19,106 nt of DNA from CAYHSY01 sp964359435. Lineage in GTDB: Bacteria > Patescibacteriota > Minisyncoccia > UBA6257 > JAUSGH01. The stretch is from NCBI GenBank assembly GCA_964359435.1, contig CAYHSY010000013.1, forward strand, positions 1 to 19,106. Direction: 5' to 3'. This document shows, in pieces, positions 1-7,780 of the stretch (position 1 is the stretch's first letter; each line of letters begins with the position of its first letter). A program made the position numbers and the translations under genes. A model generated the notes under the pieces. It ran no database searches and was not told where the DNA came from. It was given only the letters and a program-made list of their open reading frames with translations.

Positions 1-758
1 TGGCCGGCGGCCAACCCCACGGAGACCACGGCGGAACCGGTATTTTGCATAATGGCTTTCACGTCAGCGAAATCAACATTCACCAAACCATGCAGCGCGA
101 TTAACTCCGCGATGCCGGAGATGGCCGATTTCAGTACGTCATCAATTACATTAAAAGCCCGCAATATCGGCGTGTCTTTATTGATGATATTAAAAATCCG
201 ATCATTCGGAATGACAATATAGGTATCAACTTTATCTTTCAGCTTGGCAAGCGCTTCACCGGCAATCCGACTCCGCTGGGCACCCTCGAATGAAAACGGC
301 TTAGTAACAATGGATACGGTCAAAGCGCCAATTTCGCGGGCGGCTTCGGCAATGACGGGCGAAGCACCTGAACCGGTACCGCCGCCAAGACCCGCCGTCA
401 CAAACACCAAGTCCGCGCCCTTTAACGACTCAATAATTTCGGAACGATTTTCTTCCGCTGCCTGCCGGCCGATTTCCGGATTCATACCGGTACCGAGGCC
501 CTTGGTTAAATTTTTACCTATATATATCTTTTTACGAGCATTACAAAAATCCAAATCCTGCGCGTCGGTATTGATGGCGATAAAATCTACTCCCCGCAAT
601 TCACCGCTATCACGCATACGCGAAACAGCGTTGCAACCACCCCCGCCGACACCGACAACTTTGATATTGGCCGCATAACCGGGACGATTTTCTTCGCGGC
701 TCGAGGCGCCGGAAGTTCCACGATAAACTTTTATTGTTTTCTTAGACTTCTTTTTCAT
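1..758 (-). CDS. ftsZ: Cell division protein FtsZ (5' part, runs off left edge)
   Basis: This is the tubulin-like GTPase that polymerises into the cytokinetic ring. The frame read from the ATG at 758-756 stays open to the window edge (252 codons). It carries a lysine-rich N-terminal tail (MKKKSKKTIKVYRG), the nucleotide-binding VVGVGGGGCNAV, NTDAQ, and the tubulin signature GLGGGTGSGASPVIAE, followed by SIVTKPFSFEG and the NDRIF segment. Only the C-terminal polymerisation domain and the FtsA-binding tail lie outside the window. It is downstream of ftsA in the same direction with a gap of 137 bp that has a plausible promoter. The identification rests on these directly visible motifs and is secure. 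Confidence 0.96.
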   Translation of the reverse strand, partial: MKKKSKKTIKVYRGTSGASSREENRPGYAANIKVVGVGGGGCNAVSRMRDSGELRGVDFIAINTDAQDLDFCNARKKIYIGKNLTKGLGTGMNPEIGRQAAEENRSEIIESLKGADLVFVTAGLGGGTGSGASPVIAEAAREIGALTVSIVTKPFSFEGAQRSRIAGEALAKLKDKVDTYIVIPNDRIFNIINKDTPILRAFNVIDDVLKSAISGIAELIALHGLVNVDFADVKAIMQNTGSAVVSVGLAAG

Positions 759-784
759 AACATAGCCGAAAACTGATTATTTCT

Positions 785-812
785 ATCATACGCCCACGAT
801 TAAAGAACGCAA
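785..812 (-). promoter_or_regulatory. Candidate sigma-70-type promoter for ftsZ
   Basis: On the minus strand a -35-like TTGCGT (812-807), a 16-bp spacer and a -10-like TATGAT (790-785) lie about 27 bp before the ftsZ ATG. It would give ftsZ its own transcript in addition to read-through from ftsA. The match is moderate (4/6 and 5/6), so this is a candidate only. Confidence 0.35.
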
Positions 813-895
813 CTAGGCAAATAGTCGCGATCGTGATGTCATTCACGCTGAAAAATAAAGAGCTGGAGAACTTAAAAACCGGGTAAGTTTGAAAA

Positions 896-2125
896 TTAGG
901 GCATAAAATATCTGGCTATATTCCTAAGCCATTCCACGATATTCGCGCTACCAGGACGATCGGACAAAATTCTTTCCGCGCCCAACCTCACCAACCCGAC
1001 ACAACAAGCAAACTCCGGATCCTCAAGCGCGGAGACAACTTCCGGCGTCGCCACCTCGATACCGCTTAAATCCGGCGTGCCAACACGAGCTGGCAGGCGG
1101 AGTTCTTGGATGACTAAATCAACCAAAGCCGGAATCTTGGCCCCGCCCCCGACCAAAACCACGCCGCCAGGCAACTGGCCGGCACGGCCGGAATGCCGCA
1201 AATCGGCGTGAATGAATTCAAAAATTTCAGCCAAACGGCTTTCAATAATTTCCGCGACAAAACGCCGCAATGGATTACCACGGGAATTAGAATCAAAACG
1301 CACCAAATCAATGGTTTCGCGCGACGGGACTTCTTTGGCCAAAGCACTACCGAAGCTGACTTTAACACCCTCGGCCGCCCCGATGTCCATCTTGAGACCC
1401 AAGGCCACATCGCTTGTAATATGCCCGGCCCCGAAATGCAGACTGCCGGTATGAAGCAATTTATTATCCTGATAAACCGCAAAGGAGGTGGTACCCAAGC
1501 CCAGATCAACCAGCAACACTCCCAGATCTTTCTGATTTCTGCTTAAAACAGCGCGGCCTCCGGCGATAGGATTAAAGTAAAGTCCGGCAATACTGCCGCC
1601 GGCAATTTCTATGGCCCGTTCCAAATTTCTGATAGCCGGAGAAAAACCGTCTATGACCATGCTCTTGGCTTCCAAACGGTTGCCCACCATACCAAGGGGG
1701 TCCTTGATGTCCGCGATATCATCCACCACGAATTCATCCGTGATGGCATGGACCACGGCGCGGTTAGGCGGCAGCTTCACGGATTCGGCCGCTTCTCTGA
1801 CGCGCGCGACGTCATCCTCGCAAATCTGGAGATCGGCGCGCGAAACAGCGATGATACCCTTGGATGGCTGGAGCTTCACGTATGGACTTCCGATCGCGAC
1901 GTGCATATTTTTAACCGCGTCTTTGGAAATCTGCTTCAACTCGGAGAGTGCCACGGAAATGGATCTGGCGGCGGAAGGCAAATCATCCACCGTGCCTTTC
2001 CGGATGCCATCGGAACTGAATTTCAAAGCATGAGAAATGCCAAGACGACCGTCTTTTTTAAGCTCGGCTACAATGGCCCGGATGGTCCCAGACCCGATGT
2101 CCAACCCAACAAAGATATTCTGCAT
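896..2125 (-). CDS. ftsA: Cell division protein FtsA
   Basis: FtsA is the actin-like ATPase that tethers FtsZ filaments to the inner face of the membrane. The 409-residue length is normal for the family. Visible motifs are the phosphate-1 loop GLDIGSGTIRAIV (residues 7-19), the second phosphate loop LLVDLGLGTTSFAV near residue 205, and the adenosine motif GGVVLVGGGAKIPAL near residue 320. The last residues (NIVEWLRNIARYFMP) can form the amphipathic membrane-targeting helix typical of FtsA. It starts at an ATG (2125-2123) without a strong ribosome-binding site. It lies directly upstream of ftsZ on the same strand, the usual division-cluster order. Confidence 0.95.
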   Translation of the reverse strand: MQNIFVGLDIGSGTIRAIVAELKKDGRLGISHALKFSSDGIRKGTVDDLPSAARSISVALSELKQISKDAVKNMHVAIGSPYVKLQPSKGIIAVSRADLQICEDDVARVREAAESVKLPPNRAVVHAITDEFVVDDIADIKDPLGMVGNRLEAKSMVIDGFSPAIRNLERAIEIAGGSIAGLYFNPIAGGRAVLSRNQKDLGVLLVDLGLGTTSFAVYQDNKLLHTGSLHFGAGHITSDVALGLKMDIGAAEGVKVSFGSALAKEVPSRETIDLVRFDSNSRGNPLRRFVAEIIESRLAEIFEFIHADLRHSGRAGQLPGGVVLVGGGAKIPALVDLVIQELRLPARVGTPDLSGIEVATPEVVSALEDPEFACCVGLVRLGAERILSDRPGSANIVEWLRNIARYFMP

Positions 2126-2218
2126 ATAACCAAAATTACGGGGCGCCTCACTTCCCTCGTAATCATTCTTTCATTATGTGCCAGAAAAATAAAAAAAGAA
2201 ACGCATAAAACGTTTTTT

Positions 2219-2227
2219 TGTGGATAA
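2219..2227 (-). promoter_or_regulatory. Perfect DnaA-box-like 9-mer upstream of ftsA
   Basis: The minus strand reads TTATCCACA, the consensus DnaA box, inside the 138-bp gap between ybeY and ftsA. A single 9-mer has an appreciable chance of appearing in 19 kb, and no cluster of boxes or origin structure is seen here. It could be a DnaA regulatory site for ftsA or a coincidence. Confidence 0.2.
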
Positions 2228-2263
2228 GTTAGGGCCGCAACCTGGCTACTCCCGCAAACACCC

Positions 2264-2641
2264 TCAACCGATTTTTATTAGCGCAAGCAATTCTTTTTCC
2301 AGCTTTTCCATTTTTTCAGCATCCGCGCCGGTTTTATGGTCATAACCCAGAAGGTGCAGGAAAGCGTGGATCAGCATATAATCAAAATCCTCGCCGGCGC
2401 GGGCGATATAATCCGGATTGATACGGATCTCCCCCAAAGGGGCTTCTTTGGTATCGGGATGCGGGAAATCCACGGGTGCCGGAAAAGATAAAACATTTTT
2501 AAGCATCACCCCGTCCCCCACCACCGCCACCTCCACTATTGAATCGGCTTTTTTGAAATGCTCGCCGAGCCAATTCAAAACAAAAACAACGCGCCGTTCA
2601 ATAGCTGCATTGTTTTTTTCACCCGAAACCAGAATGCGCAT
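2264..2641 (-). CDS. ybeY: Endoribonuclease YbeY (rRNA maturation factor)
   Basis: YbeY is a zinc-dependent endoribonuclease used in 16S rRNA 3'-end maturation and ribosome quality control. The zinc-binding signature HxxxHxxxxxH is present as HAFLHLLGYDH (histidines 92, 96 and 102 when counted from the ATG at 2641). Upstream of it are the family's GDG and GEIRINPDYI segments. I chose the ATG at 2641 (MRILVSG). An in-frame TTG five codons upstream (2656) is possible, but the ATG is the better start. The protein is about 125 residues, slightly short for the family. It lies 38 bp downstream of yqeY, probably in one transcription unit. Confidence 0.9.
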   Translation of the reverse strand: MRILVSGEKNNAAIERRVVFVLNWLGEHFKKADSIVEVAVVGDGVMLKNVLSFPAPVDFPHPDTKEAPLGEIRINPDYIARAGEDFDYMLIHAFLHLLGYDHKTGADAEKMEKLEKELLALIKIG

Positions 2642-2679
2642 GTTAAAATAAAGCAAACGTAGCCGGCGGCGTAATACGA

Positions 2680-3129
2680 TTAGCCCAAAAGTTCTTTCAG
2701 GAGTTTGGCTACCAGCGACCCATCGGCCTTGCCTTTAAATTCTTTGGAGGCATCTTTCATAATCGCGCCGAATTCCTTGACCGGAGCGGCGGCCACGGCT
2801 TTTTCCAGAGCAGACCTAATTTCCGCCTCGCTCATTTGCTTGGGCAAATAATTTTCAATAAAAACCAATTCCTCTTTTTCGCCCTGCGCCAAATCTGCCC
2901 GACCGCCTTGTTCAAAAATCGTAATAGACTCGCGGCGTTTTTTGGCTTCGCGCGCCAAAACCAACAAGGCCTCGTCATCGGCCAACTCTTCTTCCTTGCC
3001 CGTCTTGGCCCGTTTTTCAATCTTCGCGTTATTCAACGCGGATGATAACATCCGGAGAACGCCAAGGCGCTTCACGTCACCGGCTTTCATGGCTACTTTG
3101 GTATCAGCTAAGATTTTTTCCTTCAACAT
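2680..3129 (-). CDS. yqeY: GatB/YqeY domain protein
   Basis: A 149-residue YqeY-family protein, related to the tRNA-binding C-terminal domain of GatB. Its exact cellular role is unsettled; a link to tRNA-dependent amidation or translation is inferred from the family. Family features visible are the N-terminal helix with AMKAGDVKRLGVLRMLSSAL, the central EELVFIENYLPKQMSEAEI segment, and the C-terminal FGAIMKDASKEFKGKADGSL with the characteristic KG.ADG motif. The ATG at 3129 is 2 bp past the rpsU stop codon, so the two genes are probably translationally coupled. The rpsU-yqeY neighbourhood is a common bacterial pairing. Confidence 0.92.
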   Translation of the reverse strand: MLKEKILADTKVAMKAGDVKRLGVLRMLSSALNNAKIEKRAKTGKEEELADDEALLVLAREAKKRRESITIFEQGGRADLAQGEKEELVFIENYLPKQMSEAEIRSALEKAVAAAPVKEFGAIMKDASKEFKGKADGSLVAKLLKELLG

Positions 3130-3131
3130 AT

Positions 3132-3344
3132 TTAGATGAGGCCTAATTTCTTTTGCTTCGCCATCTCTTTCTTTTTCATATCGCTATGGAGAGCCGAAAG
3201 CTTGCGTTTCAATTTACTTTCTTTTCTGGCATGAAAACGCCGGCGTTTAGCTTCGCGCAAGATGCCGCTTTGCTGAACTTTTTTGGTGAACCGGAACATC
3301 ATCGAGGAAGCCGATTCGTTTTCTTTTTTACGGATATCAATCAT
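3132..3344 (-). CDS. rpsU: Small ribosomal subunit protein bS21
   Basis: bS21 is a small basic protein of the 30S platform near the anti-Shine-Dalgarno region. The 70-residue product shows the family pattern with FRFTKKVQQSGILREAKRRR followed by a highly basic helix. A short AGGA lies seven bases before the ATG (3344-3342), one of the few Shine-Dalgarno-like sites in this region. The gene is immediately upstream of yqeY. Confidence 0.93.
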   Translation of the reverse strand: MIDIRKKENESASSMMFRFTKKVQQSGILREAKRRRFHARKESKLKRKLSALHSDMKKKEMAKQKKLGLI

Positions 3345-3391
3345 GAAATTGTCCTAAGACGGATGCCGGAGGACCGGCCATCGGTCTTCCA

Positions 3392-3802
3392 TCACCCAAC
3401 TGATTTTATTTTTGTAATTATGTCTTTAATCGATTCTTTAGGCGGATTGTTAACAACGCTATGGACAGACCCGCCGCCGTCGCCGTCATATCTCGGGATA
3501 ACATGAATATGCAGATGATCTATCACTTGCCCGCTAATCTTACCATGGTTGATACCGATAGTAAACCCCCTAGGTTCAAGAGATTTATTAAGTATATCAG
3601 TAACACGTTTAACTGTCAAAAACAGCGAGGCGACTAAACTATCCGGCAGATCAAGGATATTTTCGGCGTGTTGCTTGGGAACAATCACGGCATGACCCGG
3701 GGCGCGGGGAAAAATATCCAAAAACGCCAAAGTCTGCCCGTCCTCATAGACAATTTCAGATGGGATTTCTTTATGGGCGATTTTGCAGAATAGACAATCC
3801 AT
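3392..3802 (-). CDS. HIT family nucleotide hydrolase (HINT-like)
   Basis: A histidine-triad protein, probably hydrolysing purine nucleoside phosphoramidates or dinucleoside polyphosphates in the cytoplasm. The start MDCLFCKIAHKEIPSEIVYE is the canonical HINT N-terminus, including the CxxC pair, so I chose the ATG at 3802 rather than the open frame 21 codons further upstream (3865). The catalytic triad HLHIHVIPRY lies at residues 96, 98 and 100 of about 136. It sits between hisS and rpsU on the same strand. The substrate cannot be predicted. Confidence 0.92.
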   Translation of the reverse strand: MDCLFCKIAHKEIPSEIVYEDGQTLAFLDIFPRAPGHAVIVPKQHAENILDLPDSLVASLFLTVKRVTDILNKSLEPRGFTIGINHGKISGQVIDHLHIHVIPRYDGDGGGSVHSVVNNPPKESIKDIITKIKSVG

Positions 3803-3906
3803 AGCTTCGCTTATCAACGAATTACGAATGGTCGCCCTCCAAGTGTCGGGCGGATACGAATACACGAAAACTTATGGTATTTGATATTCATTATTCGTTG
3901 ATTAAG

Positions 3907-5277
3907 TTATTTTAACCGGCGTTTCACTTCTCCCACGAACCGATGCAATGGGACGGTTTCTTGAGCGCCGGTCTGGAGATCGCGGATGATAATAGATGTT
4001 TCCAGTGCTTCTTTTTGGCCGAATATCAGGGCAAAAGGCGCGCCGGATCTATCCGCCATTTTTAACTGGCCCCGGAGCGATTCTTTACCCAATGATTCGG
4101 CGGCATCGACGCCCGCGGCATGTAATTCTTCCAACAAGGCCAAACTTTTCTTTTTAGCCAGATCGCCGATGTGTATCAAAAAAACTTTGGACTTACCTTT
4201 GGCGGGTATTGCCGGAGTTCCTCCGCGCAAGACCTCGATAACCCGCTCCAAACCAATAGCGCCGCCCACGGCCGGCGTCGGCCTACCGCCCAGCATTTCC
4301 ACCAAATAATCATAACGGCCTCCCCCGCCCAAAGCGATGCTACCTGCGGCCGCCGAAGCTTCTTTCTTTTTACCATCTTCTAATTTGATTTTCTTCTCTT
4401 TACCTTCCGGACGGCTGTCGTCAATAAAAAATTCAAAAACAGTGCGATTATAATAATCCAAACCGCGGACCAAAAAATTGTCCAGAACGTAAGGGATCTT
4501 CAATTCTTCCACATATTCCAAAACGGCCTTAAAGTGTTGCTTGCAATAAACGCACAGTCCATTCAAGATAATCGGCGCGTCTTTGCGAGTTTCGGCGCAA
4601 AGAAGATTTTTACAATCCAAAAGCCGCAAGGGATTTTGCGCGAGGCGCCTCTCGCAATCGCCGCAAATGACGCGATTCTTGCCGGCGGCGGAAATTTTTG
4701 ATTTATAATAATCGGTCAACCGTTTTTTATAAAGCGGCCGGCAATTTTTACAACCGATGGTATTCAAATGCACGATAACCTTTTTTATCTTCAACGCTTC
4801 AAAAAATCTTACGCAAGCCACCATGACTTGCGCGTCATAAATGGCATCGTCATCGCCGCCCATAATCTCGAAACCGGCTTGATGAAATTGCCGGAAACGC
4901 CCCTGCTGCGGCTGCTCATAACGAAACATCGGCCCCATATAATAAAGCTTCAACGGCAAACCAAGCTGAGAAAGCGAATGTTCGATGTACGCCCGCGCGA
5001 TACCGGCCGTCCCTTCGGGCCGCAATACCAGCAAGTCGCCACCCTTGGTTTTAAAAGAAAACATTTGTTTTTCCACCACATCGCTCGCGGTGCCCAAAGA
5101 CCGTTCAAAAAGAGCGGCTGTTTCCAACATGGTCGTATCAATGCGGCGATAATTGTAACTTTCGGCAATGCCGCGAATCTCTTTACGCAATTTTTCCCAA
5201 AGTTCCCCATCCTGCGGCAAAATATCGTGCATGCCCTTTGGTGAACTGAACAATCCTTTTCTGCCTTGTTTCTTCAT
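3907..5277 (-). CDS. hisS: Histidyl-tRNA synthetase
   Basis: A class II aminoacyl-tRNA synthetase charging tRNA-His; 456 residues, normal length. Evidence is the N-terminal FSSPKGMHDILP, motif 2 (MGPMFRYEQPQQGRFRQFHQ), the histidine-A motif LVRGLDYYNRTVFEF, and motif 3 (GGAIGLERVIEVL). Between motif 2 and the histidine-A motif is a cysteine-rich stretch: CKNC, CGDC, CKNLLC and CVYC, eight cysteines that suggest one or two structural metal sites. After FEFFIDD there is an insertion of about 20 lysine- and glutamate-rich residues before the GGGGRYDYLVE segment. It is the likely head of the hisS-HIT-rpsU-yqeY-ybeY run. Confidence 0.96.
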   Translation of the reverse strand: MKKQGRKGLFSSPKGMHDILPQDGELWEKLRKEIRGIAESYNYRRIDTTMLETAALFERSLGTASDVVEKQMFSFKTKGGDLLVLRPEGTAGIARAYIEHSLSQLGLPLKLYYMGPMFRYEQPQQGRFRQFHQAGFEIMGGDDDAIYDAQVMVACVRFFEALKIKKVIVHLNTIGCKNCRPLYKKRLTDYYKSKISAAGKNRVICGDCERRLAQNPLRLLDCKNLLCAETRKDAPIILNGLCVYCKQHFKAVLEYVEELKIPYVLDNFLVRGLDYYNRTVFEFFIDDSRPEGKEKKIKLEDGKKKEASAAAGSIALGGGGRYDYLVEMLGGRPTPAVGGAIGLERVIEVLRGGTPAIPAKGKSKVFLIHIGDLAKKKSLALLEELHAAGVDAAESLGKESLRGQLKMADRSGAPFALIFGQKEALETSIIIRDLQTGAQETVPLHRFVGEVKRRLK

Positions 5278-5448
5278 GGAATATTAATTTTATGATAAAA
5301 ATTTATTTTTAAGCGCTAAGCACAAAACTCGAAATCCCAGGCAATATCAAAATTATAATTCTCTAAATACAAAACGGATTTCTGTTTATGATTTTTGAAT
5401 TTTTGTCATTGGAATTTATTTAGGATTTAGTGCTTCGGATTTAGGATT

Positions 5449-6021
5449 TTAATACCGTGGTGCTTCAAACGCGCTGATCTCCGTAAAAGGGAAAAGGCGC
5501 AAGCGGGCGACGCCAATGATCTCATCCCGCGCGACCGTACCCCAACTGCGGGAGTCGAAGCTATAATAGCGATTATCCCCCATCACAAAATATTCGCCTT
5601 CGCCCAACACCGCGTCAACATTCCCAGACGTTTCAATATCCGAAGCCAGATAATCCTCATCCAGTAAAAAACCCGCCGGATATTCCGCATTATACACCAT
5701 GACTTGCCCGCCCCGCACCGTCACGCGGTCACCCGGCAAACCGATGACGCGTTTGATGTAATAAACGCGTTCGTCGCCAGGATAGCGGAACACGACCACC
5801 TCGCCGCGTTTCGGTTCACGGAAACGATAACTCAATTCGTCGATCAGCAAATAATTGCCGCTTTTGAAATTGGGTTCCATGCTGGCGCCGGAAACCAAAA
5901 ACGGCTGCATCAAATAATTGCGGATTATAAAAACAGTGAAGAGAGAAATGACCACCACCTCCGCGATTTCCCGAAAAGTCAGCCAAAATTGCTTCATAGG
6001 GTAGATTATAACGAAACTCAT
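5449..6021 (-). CDS. lepB: Signal peptidase I
   Basis: The membrane-bound serine protease that removes signal peptides from Sec-exported proteins. An N-terminal transmembrane helix (VVVISLFTVFIIRNYL) precedes box B with the catalytic serine in SGASMEP (Ser47 from the first ATG). The general-base lysine is in YYIKRVIGLPGD (Lys90), and the GDNRYYSFDSRSWG box completes the site. It is 190 residues, the compact Gram-positive type. An internal ATG at 5997 (MKQFWLTFRE) is an equally plausible start. It ends the housekeeping block and lies 19 bp downstream of the DGR reverse transcriptase on the same strand, so read-through is possible. Confidence 0.94.
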   Translation of the reverse strand: MSFVIIYPMKQFWLTFREIAEVVVISLFTVFIIRNYLMQPFLVSGASMEPNFKSGNYLLIDELSYRFREPKRGEVVVFRYPGDERVYYIKRVIGLPGDRVTVRGGQVMVYNAEYPAGFLLDEDYLASDIETSGNVDAVLGEGEYFVMGDNRYYSFDSRSWGTVARDEIIGVARLRLFPFTEISAFEAPRY

Positions 6022-6040
6022 GAATTATTACAAACTAATT

Positions 6041-6955
6041 TTATAAATTTTTTATTATCTGACTAATTTTAAATCCTTTGCAATACCCCAGTATCCCCAG
6101 ATAAGATTGCAGTGATTGATTAAATGAATTTTCGGTGACCTTGCCAAGCAAAAAATACCTCTTGATATCTGCTATTTTTTTTAAAATTCTATTTTTAGTT
6201 TTAGTTCTCAAAATTATATATTTTGGTTTTACGATATATCCTAAAAAATCAATGCCTTGCGAATACTTTCTTATGATTACTTTCCTTTCGTGAAGGGATA
6301 GTCCCAGTCGTTCAATTAAAAAGGATTGGATATTTTTGATAATAACTATCAAAAAATTCTTATCTCTGTGACAAACAACAAAATCGTCGCAATAACGGAT
6401 GTAATATTTAATTTTTAATTTGTTTTTTATAAATTGATCCAGTTCGTTTAAATAGAGATTGGCAAAAAGTTGACTAGTAACATTGCCAAGGGGTAACCCA
6501 TGGCCTTGTTCTTTTTCAAAACTTTCAAGAATAACGCTTATAAGCCAAAGCGCATCGCTATCCCTAATTTTAGTTTTAAGAATATCTAGTAAGGTTTTTT
6601 GATCTATGGAATCAAAAAACTTCTTGATATCGCACTTTAAAACAAAGACGGTTTTGTGATTATTTTCGCCAGTCCTTCCGGCGAAAATCTTTAACCTTTT
6701 AATGGCCCTATGCGCGCCTTTATTGACGCGACAAGAATGTGAATCAAAAATAAAATTGTTATCAAAAATCTTGTATAGTATCCTAAAAAGGGCCTGGTGC
6801 ACTACCCTATCTCTAATCTCTGCTTTGTGGATATGGCGAAGTTTGGGGTCGCGCACATAAAAAGAGTGGTAAGGTTTATGAATATAGGTTCTATTTAGTA
6901 ATTCAGAGCGAATGGAGAATATATTATCTTCCAAATTAAACTCAAATTCCTGCAC
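6041..6955 (-). CDS. DGR reverse transcriptase
   Basis: Copies TR RNA into adenine-mutated cDNA for retrohoming into VR. Motifs counted from the GTG at 6955: IRDRVVHQAL (47-56); LKCDIKKFFDSI with catalytic Asp109; GLPLGNVTSQLFANLYLNELDQ (153-174), the DGR-type motif 4 region; the active-site box YCDD (188-191, replacing the usual YADD); and IDFLGY (235-240). The GTG start looks too late. The same frame is open up to 7097 and encodes a family-typical N-terminus (HNIFEEITSYENLFLAWQEF), but has no ATG, GTG or TTG. An ATG at 7100 would join this frame if the G10 tract at 7063-7072 differed by one base. The gene is visibly AT-rich compared with its neighbours. Confidence 0.94.
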   Translation of the reverse strand: MQEFEFNLEDNIFSIRSELLNRTYIHKPYHSFYVRDPKLRHIHKAEIRDRVVHQALFRILYKIFDNNFIFDSHSCRVNKGAHRAIKRLKIFAGRTGENNHKTVFVLKCDIKKFFDSIDQKTLLDILKTKIRDSDALWLISVILESFEKEQGHGLPLGNVTSQLFANLYLNELDQFIKNKLKIKYYIRYCDDFVVCHRDKNFLIVIIKNIQSFLIERLGLSLHERKVIIRKYSQGIDFLGYIVKPKYIILRTKTKNRILKKIADIKRYFLLGKVTENSFNQSLQSYLGILGYCKGFKISQIIKNL

Positions 6956-7062
6956 GTCTTTCTTTTTGGCCTTGCCCCAACTAAATTCCTGCCAGGCTAA
7001 AAATAAATTTTCGTAACTCGTTATCTCTTCAAAAATATTATGAGAACTTTTACCATTAAAGA

Positions 7063-7072
7063 CCCCCCCCCC
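7063..7072. repeat. Ten-base C/G homopolymer across the overlapping 5' ends of RT and avd
   Basis: Ten consecutive C on the plus strand. On the plus strand, the ATG at 7040 leads into the avd frame only if one C is removed (or two added). On the minus strand, the ATG at 7100 leads into the N-terminally extended RT frame only if one G is added (or two removed). Such tracts are classic sites of slipped-strand length change, but also of assembly error. Confidence 0.8.
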
Positions 7073-7100
7073 GACGGAAAACGAGATTCCGATTGTTCAT

Positions 7101-7442
7101 GTGTTAATAGAGCTTTACAAATTAATATATATCCAAGGTTGCCGACTGCCCAAAAGGGATCGTTTTGGAATTAATTCTAAACTCGAAAACCATTTGATTG
7201 AGGCATGGGAATTGGCGGTTGCCGCCGCCCTGGAAAATAAATCACTTAAGCTGCCCCACCTTAATAAACTTCGTATTAAAATTGAGATTATAAAACGCTT
7301 GGTGAGATTAGAAAAAGAATTAAATATCGTTGATTTAAGATTATACATAGATCTCTCCCAAAAACTACAGGAGGTCTCTAAGATGACAAATGGTTGGATT
7401 AAATTTATACAACAAGGAGGGGCCAAAGCCCCCCCGTTGTAG
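7101..7442 (+). CDS. avd: DGR accessory variability determinant (Avd-like four-helix bundle protein)
   Basis: Avd proteins form a basic pentameric barrel of four-helix bundles that binds the reverse transcriptase and the TR RNA. Family features are ELYKLIY near the start, LPKRDRFGINSKLE, a long basic helical stretch (LNKLRIKIEIIKRLVRLEKELNIVDL), and the C-terminal MTNGWIKF. The GTG at 7101 truncates helix 1: the frame upstream reads EIPIVHV, typical of the family, but has no start codon. An ATG at 7040 would give MRTFTIKDPPPTENEIPIVH if the C10 tract were one base shorter. The last residues (QGGAKAPPL) are encoded by a GC-rich hairpin and are probably non-essential. Its TAG stop overlaps the first bases of TR. 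The opposite orientation to RT is unusual. Confidence 0.85.
   Translation: MLIELYKLIYIQGCRLPKRDRFGINSKLENHLIEAWELAVAAALENKSLKLPHLNKLRIKIEIIKRLVRLEKELNIVDLRLYIDLSQKLQEVSKMTNGWIKFIQQGGAKAPPL
7410..7439. repeat. GC-rich hairpin abutting the 3' end of TR
   Basis: CAAC at 7410-7413 pairs with GTTG at 7436-7439. Inside, GGAGGGGC pairs with GCCCCCCC with one A/C mismatch, leaving a CAAA loop and an AA bulge. It ends one base before TR on the sense (minus) side. It could structure the TR RNA downstream region from which cDNA synthesis is primed, or end the avd transcript. Confidence 0.5.
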
Positions 7443-7565
7443 AAACTTCGGCACGTGAACGCAGATTGTCGTTGCAATTGCGAGGACTGTAGTCGAAGAT
7501 GCAGAGCTTGCGGTTCTCGACGTTCCAATAGATGTTCGGCACGTGGCCATCGGGATACTGCGAAC
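7441..7565 (-). repeat. DGR template repeat (TR)
   Basis: 125 bp matching VR (7850-7974) at a constant offset of 409 bp with no gaps. It differs at 18 sites, all A in TR on the sense strand; 11 other adenines in the first 120 bases are unchanged. Read in the target frame it contains six AAY asparagine codons at diversified positions, the codon type that gives the widest amino-acid choice when A is randomised. Although an open frame runs through it, it is a non-coding RNA template rather than a gene. Upstream (7566-7843) are small hairpins at 7596-7614 and 7624-7637 that may fold in the TR RNA. Confidence 0.95.
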
Positions 7566-7747
7566 ACTTATTGCTCAATTCTATCCATGTCACCGAAAAT
7601 CTTATAAAGATTTTCTGAGTTATCCGGTCCCAACCGGCATTGTGTTTTGAGGCATTACCGAAATGGCAAACCCTCACGAGAATCGAGCAAGCAGTTTCTT
7701 CTATTTTTTAGGCAAACCGATACTTTAGATTTTCAAATTTAAAGCCG

Positions 7748-7753
7748 ATTATA
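7748..7753 (-). promoter_or_regulatory. Candidate -10 element for the TR transcript
   Basis: The minus strand reads TATAAT at 7753-7748, between the target gene and TR. No convincing -35 sequence is visible at the expected distance. If used, it would start a separate TR RNA with a leader of about 170 nt, downstream of the 7781-7812 hairpin. Confidence 0.3.
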
Positions 7754-7780
7754 TTAGCCCAATTTAAATTATATAAAATA

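Noticed and set aside
244..678. Plus-strand open frame opposite ftsZ
   Set aside because: The minus strand encodes FtsZ with the GGGTGSG signature across this stretch, so the plus-strand frame is a shadow.
3803..3865. Upstream extension of the HIT protein by 21 codons
   Set aside because: The extension has no family similarity, while MDCLFCKI at 3802 is the canonical N-terminus.
7405..7677. Minus-strand open frame of 90 codons through TR, which could be taken for a second lectin-like gene
   Set aside because: The frame is open because TR mirrors the coding VR. Outside TR it has no family similarity, and TR is expected to be a non-coding template.
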